From Myxococcales bacterium (lineage in GTDB: Bacteria; Myxococcota_A; Polyangia; Haliangiales; Haliangiaceae), in the NCBI GenBank assembly GCA_016707895.1, contig JADJGV010000005.1, positions 62,001 through 126,000 of the forward strand: a stretch of DNA of 64,000 nt, in the 5' to 3' direction. The translations under genes were made by a program, and so were the position numbers. Position 1 is the stretch's first letter; each line of letters begins with the position of its first letter. The notes beneath the pieces were generated by a model. That model had not been told where the DNA came from. It saw only the letters and a program-made list of their open reading frames with translations, and ran no database searches. Positions 19,093 to 28,025 of the stretch are shown piece by piece.

Positions 19093-19563
19093 TCAGTCGA
19101 GGAACTCCAGCGCCTCGCCGGCCATGCCGACGACCACCGCGATCCCGACGACCGCGAAGATCGCGTGGGCGGCGCCGGGGATCGCCATCCACTCGTCGTG
19201 CCAGCTGGCGGGCATGAGCGCGGTGGTCGCGCTGAAGTACAGATCGGACAGCGGCCCCATCAGCCCGGTCGCCTGCAAGAGCGCGACGGCGAGCAGCCCG
19301 AGCACCAGCGCGCCGCCCGCCATCAGCGCCCACGCGAACACGTGCGGGTGCGCGCGGCGGTACGAGCTGCGCCCGCGGCGCGAGTCGTCGTCGTCGCGCT
19401 GTCGCCAGCGCCGATCGCCGTACCGGTCGTCGTCGTCGCGGTGGCTGTCGCGCCGGCTGTCGCGTCGGGCGCGGGTGCGGTCGTGATCGCGATCGCGATC
19501 GTCGTCACGGCGGCGGCGGTGGTCGCGCGAGCGGTGATCGGTGTCGAAGAAGTCGAGGTCCAT
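19093..19563 (-). CDS. Small membrane protein with Arg/Asp-rich N-terminal half
   Basis: 156 aa from the ATG at 19563 (MDLDFFD); a longer start at 19608 is less likely. Residues 8-70 are almost entirely R, D, H and S, with short periodicities such as DDDRDRDHDR and RRDSRRDSHRDDDD. Two hydrophobic segments follow: FAWALMAGGALVLGLLAVAL and AIFAVVGIAVVVGMAGEALE. It is probably an inner-membrane protein with a flexible charged cytoplasmic tail that could bind nucleic acid or phospholipid head groups. No family recognised. Codon use is consistent with the neighbours, so the frame is probably real. Confidence 0.65.
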   Translation of the reverse strand: MDLDFFDTDHRSRDHRRRRDDDRDRDHDRTRARRDSRRDSHRDDDDRYGDRRWRQRDDDDSRRGRSSYRRAHPHVFAWALMAGGALVLGLLAVALLQATGLMGPLSDLYFSATTALMPASWHDEWMAIPGAAHAIFAVVGIAVVVGMAGEALEFLD

Positions 19564-19640
19564 GGAGAGAATCTGGGGCCGCGACGCGTGTCCAGCAATG
19601 TGAAACATTGAGAGCGATGCGTCGACATAGCCGACAAGAG

Positions 19641-19690
19641 GACGGGGACAGGGACGGTGACGGGGCAGGGACAGTGACGGGGATGGCGCC
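19641..19690. repeat. Degenerate GGGAC-type hexamer repeats
   Basis: An intergenic run of GACGGG/GACAGG/GACGGT units between a leftward and a rightward gene: about seven six-base steps with one or two differences each. It is comparable to the GGCTCC repeats near 1700-1786. No function is evident. Confidence 0.55.
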
Positions 19691-19758
19691 TGAGCCCGAG
19701 CCGGGATCGGGCGCCGCGCCCCGTAAGCGGCGGCGGTTGGCGCGCGTTACTGTCGCGC

Positions 19759-20343
19759 ATGCGCCGCATCTCGCTCGGTCTCGTCGCGCTGATCGCGCTC
19801 ACCGCGGTCGCGCGCGCGACGCCGGTCGCGGTGCCACCGCCGGCCACGCCGCCGCCGTCCCACCGCCACCCCCACGCCGGCCTGGGCGGCGGGCTGGCGA
19901 TCGGCGCCCAGCGCCAGGACGGCGTCGACGGCTGGGTGGCGCGGCTCGACTACGAGGCGTTCCCGGTGCTGGCGCCGCGCGGCAGGTTCGGCGGCGTGTT
20001 CGGCTTCGTCCCGGCGTTGCAGCTGTGGCGGGCCGACAAGGACTGGGGCGTCGGCGTCCCCGTGGCGATCGCGCTCGGCGTGCGCGCGCCCGGCATCCGC
20101 GCCATGGCCCTGGTCGGTTTCGAGGCGATGTTCGTCGATGTCGTCGCCGACGACACCGGCTTCGGCCTCTACGCGCCGCTGGCCGGCGCCCGCGTCGCCG
20201 TCGACGTCGGCGGCTGGTACGCCGGCGCCGACGCCCGCGTCGAGCGCCGCTGGCAGATCGGCGCGCCCGATCACACCCAGTGGCAGGCCAGCATCGTCGT
20301 CGGCTACACGCTGGAGTCCAAGCTGAAGGAGCCGATGCGGTAG
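19759..20343 (+). CDS. Small exported beta-barrel-like protein
   Basis: 194 aa. The signal peptide is MRRISLGLVALIALTAVARA with cleavage before TP. After a Pro/His linker the chain alternates Gly, aromatic and charged residues in a way typical of outer-membrane strands: GLGGGLAIGAQRQDG, WVARLDYEAFPVL, FGFVPALQLWRADKDWGVGV, SIVVGYTLESK. The size suits an eight-stranded barrel. No cysteine-based anchor is present. Neighbours give no hint of function. Confidence 0.65.
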   Translation: MRRISLGLVALIALTAVARATPVAVPPPATPPPSHRHPHAGLGGGLAIGAQRQDGVDGWVARLDYEAFPVLAPRGRFGGVFGFVPALQLWRADKDWGVGVPVAIALGVRAPGIRAMALVGFEAMFVDVVADDTGFGLYAPLAGARVAVDVGGWYAGADARVERRWQIGAPDHTQWQASIVVGYTLESKLKEPMR

Positions 20344-20443
20344 CGCGGCGCGCGCATCGGCGGCGTGGAGGCGAGCTTCAAGCGCCGCCGCGTGGCCAAG
20401 GTTCCAGGTTCCACCGCGTCCACGAGGCGTCTACATTGGCACG

Positions 20444-20959
20444 GTGACCGCCGAAGAGTTCGCGCGGCGCCTCCACGAGGCCACGGTGCGTGCGCTCGCG
20501 TGTGCGCGCGAGCTCGTCGTCAACGAGGTGCCGGACGAGCATCGCTTCGACATCGTCATCAAGCCGCACGGCCCCTGGGAGGAGGGGGCGCCGGTCGATC
20601 CGCCCCTGATGGAGCTGTGGCGACGGTCGCGCCGCGGGGGCGTTCGGGAGCTCACGGCCAGCGAGGTCGTCGCAGGGCTCTGGCATCAGGGGCGCGTCCC
20701 CGAGTGGATCGACATCGCGTTGAGCGCGATCGAGCTCCCGCACGACGATCGATGGCGGGTGGTGTCCTTCGTCGAGCTGAGGTGTTCGCGGTCGGTCGTC
20801 GGCGATGAACAGCTGTGGTACGCGGCGGACGGCCTGCCGCCGTTTCACGTGCTCGGCCCGGAGCTGCCGCCCGGGTGGTGCCTTCGACACACCGACGCCG
20901 CCGGTCGCTTCGATGCGGGGGGCCGCAGGTTCCTGCTGCGCGGTCGCCGCGAGCGCTGA
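20444..20959 (+). CDS. Hypothetical protein
   Basis: 171 aa with a GTG start; the previous in-frame codons are not start-like. There is no signal peptide or membrane segment. It is a soluble, slightly acidic protein with a helical start (MTAEEFARRLHEATVRALAC) and Trp-rich middle (GLWHQGRVPEWIDIALSAIE, DRWRVVSFVELRCSR). I do not recognise a family. Composition is slightly less extreme than in neighbours (more A/T in third positions), which could mean later acquisition, though the difference is small. Confidence 0.6.
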   Translation: MTAEEFARRLHEATVRALACARELVVNEVPDEHRFDIVIKPHGPWEEGAPVDPPLMELWRRSRRGGVRELTASEVVAGLWHQGRVPEWIDIALSAIELPHDDRWRVVSFVELRCSRSVVGDEQLWYAADGLPPFHVLGPELPPGWCLRHTDAAGRFDAGGRRFLLRGRRER

Positions 20960-21218
20960 GGTCGCCGGCTGCGGCCGGTCGGCCCCAGCTCACCAGACCG
21001 TGTCGGCGCCGCGCTTGACCGCGTTGGTCCAGCCAGGTCGGAGCGGCGTAACTGCGCGAACTGGGGGGGCTGGGACGCCAGATGCGCGGCGTGGCGGACA
21101 GTCGGGCGATCGCCTGGGGCATGGCCGACCCAGCGCGGACGATTTTGTGCGACTCGCGCGCGGCGCCGGTGATCACCAGAGAGCTGGCCGCGCTGGCCAT
21201 CAACCAAGGATCACGATC
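20960..21218. other. Intergenic stretch with no gene seen
   Basis: No frame is convincing in this 259-base gap. The last 10 bases before the next ATG include AAGGA, the ribosome-binding site of the downstream lipoprotein. The promoter for that gene should lie here, but no clear -35/-10 or -24/-12 is visible. Confidence 0.4.
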
Positions 21219-21716
21219 ATGCAGTTCCGTACCCTCGCCACGCTCACCGTCTGTTCGCTCGCCCTCTCGGCTGCTGCGTGCAAGAAGTCCAAGAAGGACG
21301 ACGCGCCGGCGCCGTCGAAGGCCCCGACCGCCGCGCCCGCGCCCGCGCCCGCGCCGACCGCGGCGCCCGCGCCGACCCCGCCACCCGCGGCTGCGGCTGC
21401 GCCTGCCGCGCCCGCGGAGTACTCGCCCGAGCAGCTCTTCAAGGCCATGATCGGCGTGGGCCGGATGGACATGGGCGAGAAGTTTCCGAACGAGATGGCC
21501 GACCTCACCGGCGCCATCGCCAAGATCAACGATGATCCGGTGGGCGAGTACGTGCTCGAGTTCGACGCCGGCGGCGGCAACGTGGTCGCGGCGACGATCC
21601 TCGCGCGAGACGCCTTCAAGGGCGTGAAGGTGGGCGACACCGTGCACCTCGTGCAGTGCGGGCTCACGATGCCCGAGCCGACCAAGCTCACGGTCGTCAA
21701 CTGCAACCGCAAGTAG
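21219..21716 (+). CDS. Lipoprotein with Ala/Pro linker
   Basis: 165 aa. The signal peptide is MQFRTLATLTVCSLALSAAACKK, lipobox AAAC followed by KKSKKDD. A 40-residue linker of alternating Ala and Pro (APAPAPTAAPAPTPPP) probably spans peptidoglycan. The C-terminal domain of about 95 residues (QLFKAMIGVGRMDMGEKFPN, EYVLEFDAGGGNVVAATILA, VKVGDTVHLVQCGLTM) resembles tRNA_anti-like small beta-barrel folds of periplasmic proteins: a strand-rich domain with KVGDTV in a typical OB-fold position. That resemblance is weak. Function unknown. Confidence 0.7.
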   Translation: MQFRTLATLTVCSLALSAAACKKSKKDDAPAPSKAPTAAPAPAPAPTAAPAPTPPPAAAAAPAAPAEYSPEQLFKAMIGVGRMDMGEKFPNEMADLTGAIAKINDDPVGEYVLEFDAGGGNVVAATILARDAFKGVKVGDTVHLVQCGLTMPEPTKLTVVNCNRK

Positions 21717-21720
21717 TGGG

Positions 21721-23814
21721 CTACGGGGCGACGAAGGCGAGCAGCGCGCGCACCACCGCGGCGCGGGCGGCGTCGTCGTCGATCACCTCGAGCGGGAAGC
21801 CGACGATCGCCGCGCGGCCGGCGATGCCGACCGCGGCGCTGGCGCCGCCGGCGTAGGTGAGCAGCGCGGTCGCGCCCGCGCCGGCGGTGAAGGTGTCGGG
21901 GTAGTCCTCGCGGTACAGCGCGGCGGGGCCGCCGAAGCCGAACGCCGCGAGGCTCGCCAGCGGCCCGGCGCCCTGGGCGCGATCGGTGCCGGCGTCGTCG
22001 GCGGCGTAGGTGGCGCCGGCGGTCGCGGCCAGCCACGCGCGGCCGGCGCTGGTCGGGCCCAGGTCGAAGCCGACCTCGCTGCCCGAGACGATCACGCGCC
22101 CGCCGCCGGCGAGGTACGCGTCGAGGGTCGCGCGCTCGGACGCGGTGAGCGTGTGGTCCTCGGTCGAGTCGTCGCCGCACAGCCAGATCACCGCGGCGTA
22201 CGGCGCGAGGTCGACGGCGTCCTCGCGGATCGCGCTGGCGCTGACGGTGGCCACGTCGGCGAGCCCGGCGCCCGCCCGCGCCGCGGCGTCGTGGGCCAGG
22301 CCGCCGTACGAGCCATCGACGACGCGCTCGAAGCCGTCGACGATCAGCACGCGGGCGGCGCCGCCGACGACGAACGTGTCGCTGGGCTGGCCGGCGTCGG
22401 CGGCCAGGCCGGCCACCAGCGGCCGGACCCGCACCCGGGTCGGCCCGCTGATCGGCACGGTGGCCTCGGTGGCGTCGGCCTCGACCGCGACGGTCGTCGT
22501 CGCGCCGCTGGCGTCGATCAGCTCGAGCTGCCAGCCGGTGACGTCGGTGTCGACCGGCGCGCGCCAGCGGACGCGGGCGTGGCCGGCGTCGATCGCGGTG
22601 GCCGCGCGCAGGTCGACCCGCGGGCCGCGGCGGCCGTGCGGCGCCATCCACCGCAGCGCCTCGGTGTACGCGTCGTCGTCGCGGGTCGAGCCCTCGTGGC
22701 TGGCGGCGGTGAAGGCGATCACCGGCGCCGGGCTGGTCAGCGTCAGCGAGGTGGCGGCGTCGGCGACCGCCAGCCCGTCGGCGGCCAGCGTCGCGGCGAG
22801 CTGCTGGTTGTTGGCGAGCGTGCCGCCGCCGCTGGTGTAGTTCGACCGCAGCGGTCGGCCGCTTCGGGCGAAGCCGCGGAACACCTCGAGGTAGCCGTAC
22901 AGCGAGTCGTACAGATCGACCTGGCCGACGGCGAACGGCGCGTCGGCGGCGAGGTTCTGCGCGGTGGCGACGTAGCCGCCCGAGTGCGAGGTCAGCGTGA
23001 CCTGGCCCAGCGCGGGGCGGGTGACGACGCCGGCGCGGTACAGCGCGATCAGCACCTCGGAGAACAGCGCGGCGGTGCCGGCGGGATCGGCGAGCTTGCC
23101 GAAGTCGCCCGACGCGGCGTTCACCGGCCCCTGTGGCACGATCAAGATCGCGTCGGCGCCGCTGGCGTAGAGCTGCTCGCGGTAACGGTGCGCGGCGATC
23201 GTCGCGGCGATCGTCGTGTTGTGGCCGTGGAAGTGCAGCACGACGTCCTGCGCGTCGCGCTCGCGCCAGTCGGCGGGTACGAAGACGTGAACGCGATCGT
23301 CGGTCCAGGCGCGCCCGGGCGCGGGGTAGGGCGCGGTCGGCAGGCGCGGCACGGCGCTCTTGCCGATCACGACGCCGCCGGCGCCGGTCACCGGCTCGAG
23401 CGCGAGCGGCGCCAGCCCCGGCGCGCCCGCGACCGCCCAGACCTCGGCGGTCGAGCGGCCCGGCTCGCCCTCGACGGTGAGCGTGGCGCCGGCGATCGCT
23501 TCGGCGGCGGCGCCTTGCCAGCGCACGGTGACGGTGGCGGTGGCGCCGGGCGCGAGGCTGCGCGGCCCTGTCACCGTGAACGCCGGATCGTCGACGCGCC
23601 ACGCCAGCGCGGCGCCCGCGTCGCCCACCAGCGCGGCGTCGCCGACGTTGGCGACGGTCACCGCGACCTCGCTCGCGCCGGCGCCGGCCTCGACGTACGG
23701 CAGGTCGATCACCGCGGGCAGCTCGAGCTGCGCGGCCGGGACGCCGGCCGGATCGTCGCCGCACGCGGCGAGGCCGACCAGCGCGACCAGCGGCCAGAAC
23801 GCGCGAGGCATCAC
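21721..23814 (-). CDS. Multidomain lipoprotein with alpha/beta-hydrolase-like core
   Basis: 697 aa. The signal peptide MMPRAFWPLVALVGLAACGD has lipobox LAAC. Residues 30-115 look like an ASPM/SPD-2/Hydin-type immunoglobulin fold (VAVTVANVGDAALVGD, PGATATVTVRW). Residues 165-370 have esterase/hydrolase features: DVVLHFHGHNTT, ILIVPQGPVN and VTLTSHSGGYVATAQN, with S in a GxSxG-like SHSGG. A fibronectin-like segment follows at about 390-460. The last part (ARVLIVDGFERVVDGSYGGL, YAAVIWLCGDDSTEDHTLTA, GGGRVIVSGSEVGFDL) resembles the ThuA/glutamine-amidotransferase-like fold. It is probably an outer-membrane-anchored hydrolase. Substrate unknown. Confidence 0.7.
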   Translation of the reverse strand: MMPRAFWPLVALVGLAACGDDPAGVPAAQLELPAVIDLPYVEAGAGASEVAVTVANVGDAALVGDAGAALAWRVDDPAFTVTGPRSLAPGATATVTVRWQGAAAEAIAGATLTVEGEPGRSTAEVWAVAGAPGLAPLALEPVTGAGGVVIGKSAVPRLPTAPYPAPGRAWTDDRVHVFVPADWRERDAQDVVLHFHGHNTTIAATIAAHRYREQLYASGADAILIVPQGPVNAASGDFGKLADPAGTAALFSEVLIALYRAGVVTRPALGQVTLTSHSGGYVATAQNLAADAPFAVGQVDLYDSLYGYLEVFRGFARSGRPLRSNYTSGGGTLANNQQLAATLAADGLAVADAATSLTLTSPAPVIAFTAASHEGSTRDDDAYTEALRWMAPHGRRGPRVDLRAATAIDAGHARVRWRAPVDTDVTGWQLELIDASGATTTVAVEADATEATVPISGPTRVRVRPLVAGLAADAGQPSDTFVVGGAARVLIVDGFERVVDGSYGGLAHDAAARAGAGLADVATVSASAIREDAVDLAPYAAVIWLCGDDSTEDHTLTASERATLDAYLAGGGRVIVSGSEVGFDLGPTSAGRAWLAATAGATYAADDAGTDRAQGAGPLASLAAFGFGGPAALYREDYPDTFTAGAGATALLTYAGGASAAVGIAGRAAIVGFPLEVIDDDAARAAVVRALLAFVAP

Positions 23815-23855
23815 CGCATCCTACCGCAGGGGCGCCGCCGCCTTCGCCGCCGCCG

Positions 23856-24218
23856 TCATGGCCGCGCGCACACCGCCGAGCGGATCACGAAGCGCACGCC
23901 CTCGGGGATCTCCAGCGAGAAGCTGGCGCCGCGGCCGGGCACCACGCCGAGCGTGATCGCCGTGTGGTCCCAGCGCGCCCACTGCTCGCCGCCGATCCAG
24001 AAGCCGTGGCCGTCGACCTCGCCGAGCTTCACGTCGCGCTCGCCGAGCCGGAACTCGCCGGCCGCGAAGCACATCGGCGCCGACCCGTCGCAGCAGCCGC
24101 CCGACAGATGGAACATCAGCGGCCCGTGGGCCGCCGCCAGCCGGCGCACCAGCGCCAGCGCCGCGTCGGTCACCGCGACGCGCGCCAGCTCGGGGACAGG
24201 CTCCTGGGTCTCAGCCAT
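23856..24218 (-). CDS. DUF779-family protein
   Basis: 120 aa. The ATG at 24218 is preceded by GAGG at a proper distance, better than the upstream in-frame start at 24245. Typical DUF779 blocks are present: HGPLMFHLSGGCCDGSAPMC, VKLGEVDGHGFWIGGEQW and GRGASFSLEIPEGVRFVIRS. The vicinal cysteines in SGGCCDGS suggest metal or disulfide chemistry. Family knowledge: DUF779 genes commonly sit next to aldehyde dehydrogenase genes of the AldB/ExaC type, as here, but the biochemical role is unknown. It lies 133 bases downstream of the aldehyde dehydrogenase gene and is probably co-transcribed through an intervening hairpin. Confidence 0.88.
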   Translation of the reverse strand: MAETQEPVPELARVAVTDAALALVRRLAAAHGPLMFHLSGGCCDGSAPMCFAAGEFRLGERDVKLGEVDGHGFWIGGEQWARWDHTAITLGVVPGRGASFSLEIPEGVRFVIRSAVCARP

Positions 24219-24257
24219 TTGAAATGCCTCACGAATTCGCACCAACCGCGCAACACT

Positions 24258-24278
24258 GACGTCCGAAAAGCGGACGTC
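24258..24278 (-). terminator. Intercistronic hairpin, possible attenuator
   Basis: GACGTCCG (24258-24265) and CGGACGTC (24271-24278) form a perfect 8-bp stem with an AAAAG loop. On the coding strand it sits between the aldehyde dehydrogenase stop and the DUF779 start. Lacking a T tract, it may stabilise the upstream message or partially terminate. Confidence 0.55.
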
Positions 24279-24351
24279 CTGGCGAAGTGCGCGGTAGGGC
24301 TGATTACCAACGTGATGTCGATGGCTTGGAGGGGTAGAGCCGGTCCCCCGA

Positions 24352-25872
<1,521 letters not shown>

Positions 25873-25896
25873 GGTGCCTCCTGGCGCGGACACCTC

Positions 25897-25912
25897 AGCA
25901 GCGGGCGTGCCA
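25897..25912 (-). promoter_or_regulatory. Sigma-54 (-24/-12) promoter of the aldehyde dehydrogenase operon
   Basis: The minus strand reads TGGCACG-CCCG-CTGCT, against the consensus TGGCACG-N4-TTGCW, so only one position in the -12 block differs. Transcription would start near 25887, about 15 bases before the start codon, leaving just the AGGAGG ribosome-binding site in the leader. The geometry and the divergent sigma-54 activator make this a strong call. Confidence 0.85.
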
Positions 25913-25964
25913 GCCGCGGCGGCGACGCGCGGTCGCGGGGTTGGCCGTCGCACGCGCTGCGTCA

Positions 25965-25981
25965 TGGAGCGAAACGCTCCA
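25965..25981. promoter_or_regulatory. Perfect palindrome, candidate upstream activator site
   Basis: TGGAGCG-AAA-CGCTCCA is a perfect 7+3+7 inverted repeat, 78-94 bases upstream of the predicted sigma-54 start site, where enhancer-binding proteins normally bind. It also lies 68-84 bases before the start of the divergent activator gene, so it could serve both. Confidence 0.65.
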
Positions 25982-25995
25982 CCGCGACGTCGCGG
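25982..25995. promoter_or_regulatory. Second perfect palindrome adjoining the first
   Basis: CCGCGACGTCGCGG is a 14-base perfect palindrome immediately next to TGGAGCGAAACGCTCCA. It could be an additional or autoregulatory site. In DNA this rich in CG dinucleotides a chance palindrome is less surprising, hence the lower confidence. Confidence 0.4.
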
Positions 25996-26048
25996 GCGTC
26001 GCGTGGCGCTCCAACCGCGGCCGGGCCTCGCGCTACATTGGCGGCGCG

Positions 26049-28004
26049 ATGGAGGTGCTGCTCGACGACGTGCCGGCCTGGCTGTGGCAGCGGTTCCACG
26101 ACCACGCGGCGCGCTTCGAGGTGCCGCAGGCGTTCGCGCCGGTGGTCGAGCGCTGGCAGCGGGCGCACACGCTGGGCGCCGCCGCCGACGGCGCGGTGCC
26201 CGACGATCACCTGCTGCGCGGCGCGTCGCTGCGCGAGCACACCGAGCGGGCCGGGCTGATCGCCGCCGCCGCGACCCGCACGCTCGACGAGACCCAGGCG
26301 TTCCTGGCCGAGCGCGGCTTCCTGCTGGTGCTGGCCGATCCCGACGGCGTCGTGGTCTCGACCCGCGGCGGCGGCGCGTTCGCCGACGAGGCGCGCCGGC
26401 TGCGGCTGATCGAGGGCGCGTGCTGGAGCGAGGCGGCGCGCGGCACCAACGCGATCGGCACCGCGCTGACCGAGGGCCGGCCGACCGCGGTCAAGGGCCA
26501 CGCCCACTACGGCCAGCGGTTCCAGAACCTGGTGTGCTACGCGGCGCCGGTGCACGGACCGGACGGCCGCGCGCTGGGCGTGCTCGACGCGACCTCGACG
26601 CTCGATCGGGTCGACGACGTGGTCGGCTTCACCGTCACCGCGGCCGCCCGCGCGCTCGAGGACGCGCTGCGCCAGGGCGCCTACGCCAGCGCCGGCGCCG
26701 CGGTCGCCCGCGCGCTGACCCAGGCGTTCGAGCGGGTCCGCGGGCCGGTGCTGCTGATCGAGCCGCCGGGCCGGATCGCGCGCGCCAACGCCGCCGCCCA
26801 CGAGGTGCTCGGCGGCGTGCCGGTCGGCGCCCGGGCCCAGGCGGTGCTCGGGCTCGGCTTCCAGCCGCTGCTGGCCGAGGCGCTGGCGCCGGCCGCCCAC
26901 GGCGTCGAGCTGACGGTGCGCGATCACGCCGGCCGGGTCCGGCCGTGGCGCGCGTTCGTCGATCCGATCGCCACCGTCGACGGCAGCGTGATCGCGCTGG
27001 TGGTCTACCTCGAGGATCGCCCGACCCGCGCCGCGGCCCGCGCGCTGGCGGCGCCGGCCGACGATCCGTTCGCGGCGCTGTTCTCGGCCGATCCCGCGGT
27101 CGACCGCGCGCTGGCGTTCGCGCGCACGATGGCGGCGTCGACGGTGCCGGTGATGATCCTGGCCGAGACCGGCGCCGGCAAGGAGCTGGTGGCCTCGGCG
27201 ATCCACCGCGCCAGCCCGCGCCGGGACGGCCCGTTCGTCGCGGTCAACTGCGGCGCGATCGCGCCCGGCCTGCTCGAGAGCGAGCTGTTCGGCTACGCGC
27301 CCGGTGCGTTCTCGGGCGCCGAGCGCGGCGGGCGCAGCGGCTACCTGGCGGAGGCCTCGGGCGGCACGCTGTTCCTCGACGAGGTCGCCGAGATGCCGGC
27401 GGCGATGCAGGCCGCGCTGTTGCGGGTGCTGGAGAACGGCACCTACCGTCGGGTCGGCGAGGCCCGCGCCGCCCACGCCGACGTCCGCATCGTCACCGCG
27501 ACCTGCCGCGACCTGCCGGCGCTGGTGGCCGACGGGCGGTTCCGCCAGGACCTGTACTACCGGCTCAAGGGCGCGACGGTCGCGCTGCCGGCGCTGCGCG
27601 CGCGCGGCGATCGCGTGGCGCTGGCCGAGCACCTGGTCGCGCAGCTCGCCGCGCGCCAGGGCCGCGCGATCCCGCCGCGGATCGATCGCGACCTGGCGGC
27701 GTGGATCGAGGCCCACGCCTGGCCGGGCAACGTGCGCGAGCTCAAGACCGTGCTCGACGTCGCGCTGGTGATCGCCGCCGGCGCGCCGAGCTTGACCTGT
27801 GCCCACCTGCCGCCCGACGTCGCGGCGCCGGCGCCGCCGCCGGTGCGCCTCGAGGACGTCGAGGCCGCGACCCTGCGCCAGGCGCTGGCCGCCGCGGCCG
27901 GCAACATCAGCGCGGTGGCGCAGCGGCTGGGCGTGGCGCGCTCGACGGTGTACCGGATGATGCGCCGGGCCGGGCTGCGCGCCGCCGACGATCCCGACGC
28001 GTGA
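26049..28004 (+). CDS. AcoR-like sigma-54-dependent transcriptional activator
   Basis: 651 aa. The N-terminal sensor region (about 1-320) has the AcoR-type GAF signature EGACWSEAARGTNAIGTALT and GHAHYGQRFQNLVCYAAPVH. A PAS-like segment lies at about 240-320. The AAA+ domain (about 345-580) has Walker A ETGAGKEL (K378), the sigma-54 contact loop as GAFSGA (419-424, Ser in place of the usual Thr), GGTLFLDEVAEMP, and RFRQDLYYRLKG. A Fis-type helix-turn-helix ends the protein (GNISAVAQRLGVARSTVYRM). Family members activate acetoin, alcohol or ketone catabolism. Its divergent neighbour, with a near-consensus -24/-12 promoter, is the obvious target. Confidence 0.92.
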   Translation: MEVLLDDVPAWLWQRFHDHAARFEVPQAFAPVVERWQRAHTLGAAADGAVPDDHLLRGASLREHTERAGLIAAAATRTLDETQAFLAERGFLLVLADPDGVVVSTRGGGAFADEARRLRLIEGACWSEAARGTNAIGTALTEGRPTAVKGHAHYGQRFQNLVCYAAPVHGPDGRALGVLDATSTLDRVDDVVGFTVTAAARALEDALRQGAYASAGAAVARALTQAFERVRGPVLLIEPPGRIARANAAAHEVLGGVPVGARAQAVLGLGFQPLLAEALAPAAHGVELTVRDHAGRVRPWRAFVDPIATVDGSVIALVVYLEDRPTRAAARALAAPADDPFAALFSADPAVDRALAFARTMAASTVPVMILAETGAGKELVASAIHRASPRRDGPFVAVNCGAIAPGLLESELFGYAPGAFSGAERGGRSGYLAEASGGTLFLDEVAEMPAAMQAALLRVLENGTYRRVGEARAAHADVRIVTATCRDLPALVADGRFRQDLYYRLKGATVALPALRARGDRVALAEHLVAQLAARQGRAIPPRIDRDLAAWIEAHAWPGNVRELKTVLDVALVIAAGAPSLTCAHLPPDVAAPAPPPVRLEDVEAATLRQALAAAAGNISAVAQRLGVARSTVYRMMRRAGLRAADDPDA

Positions 28005-28025
28005 CGCGCGCCGCGGGTGGTGGCG

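Noticed and set aside
20444..20959. Assignment as a toxin-immunity protein
   Set aside because: The Trp-rich soluble sequence vaguely resembles immunity proteins, but no toxin gene adjoins it and no family motif is visible.
21200..23764. An 854-codon minus-strand frame overlapping two lipoprotein genes
   Set aside because: Arg/Asp-rich shadow of the 697-residue lipoprotein in another frame.
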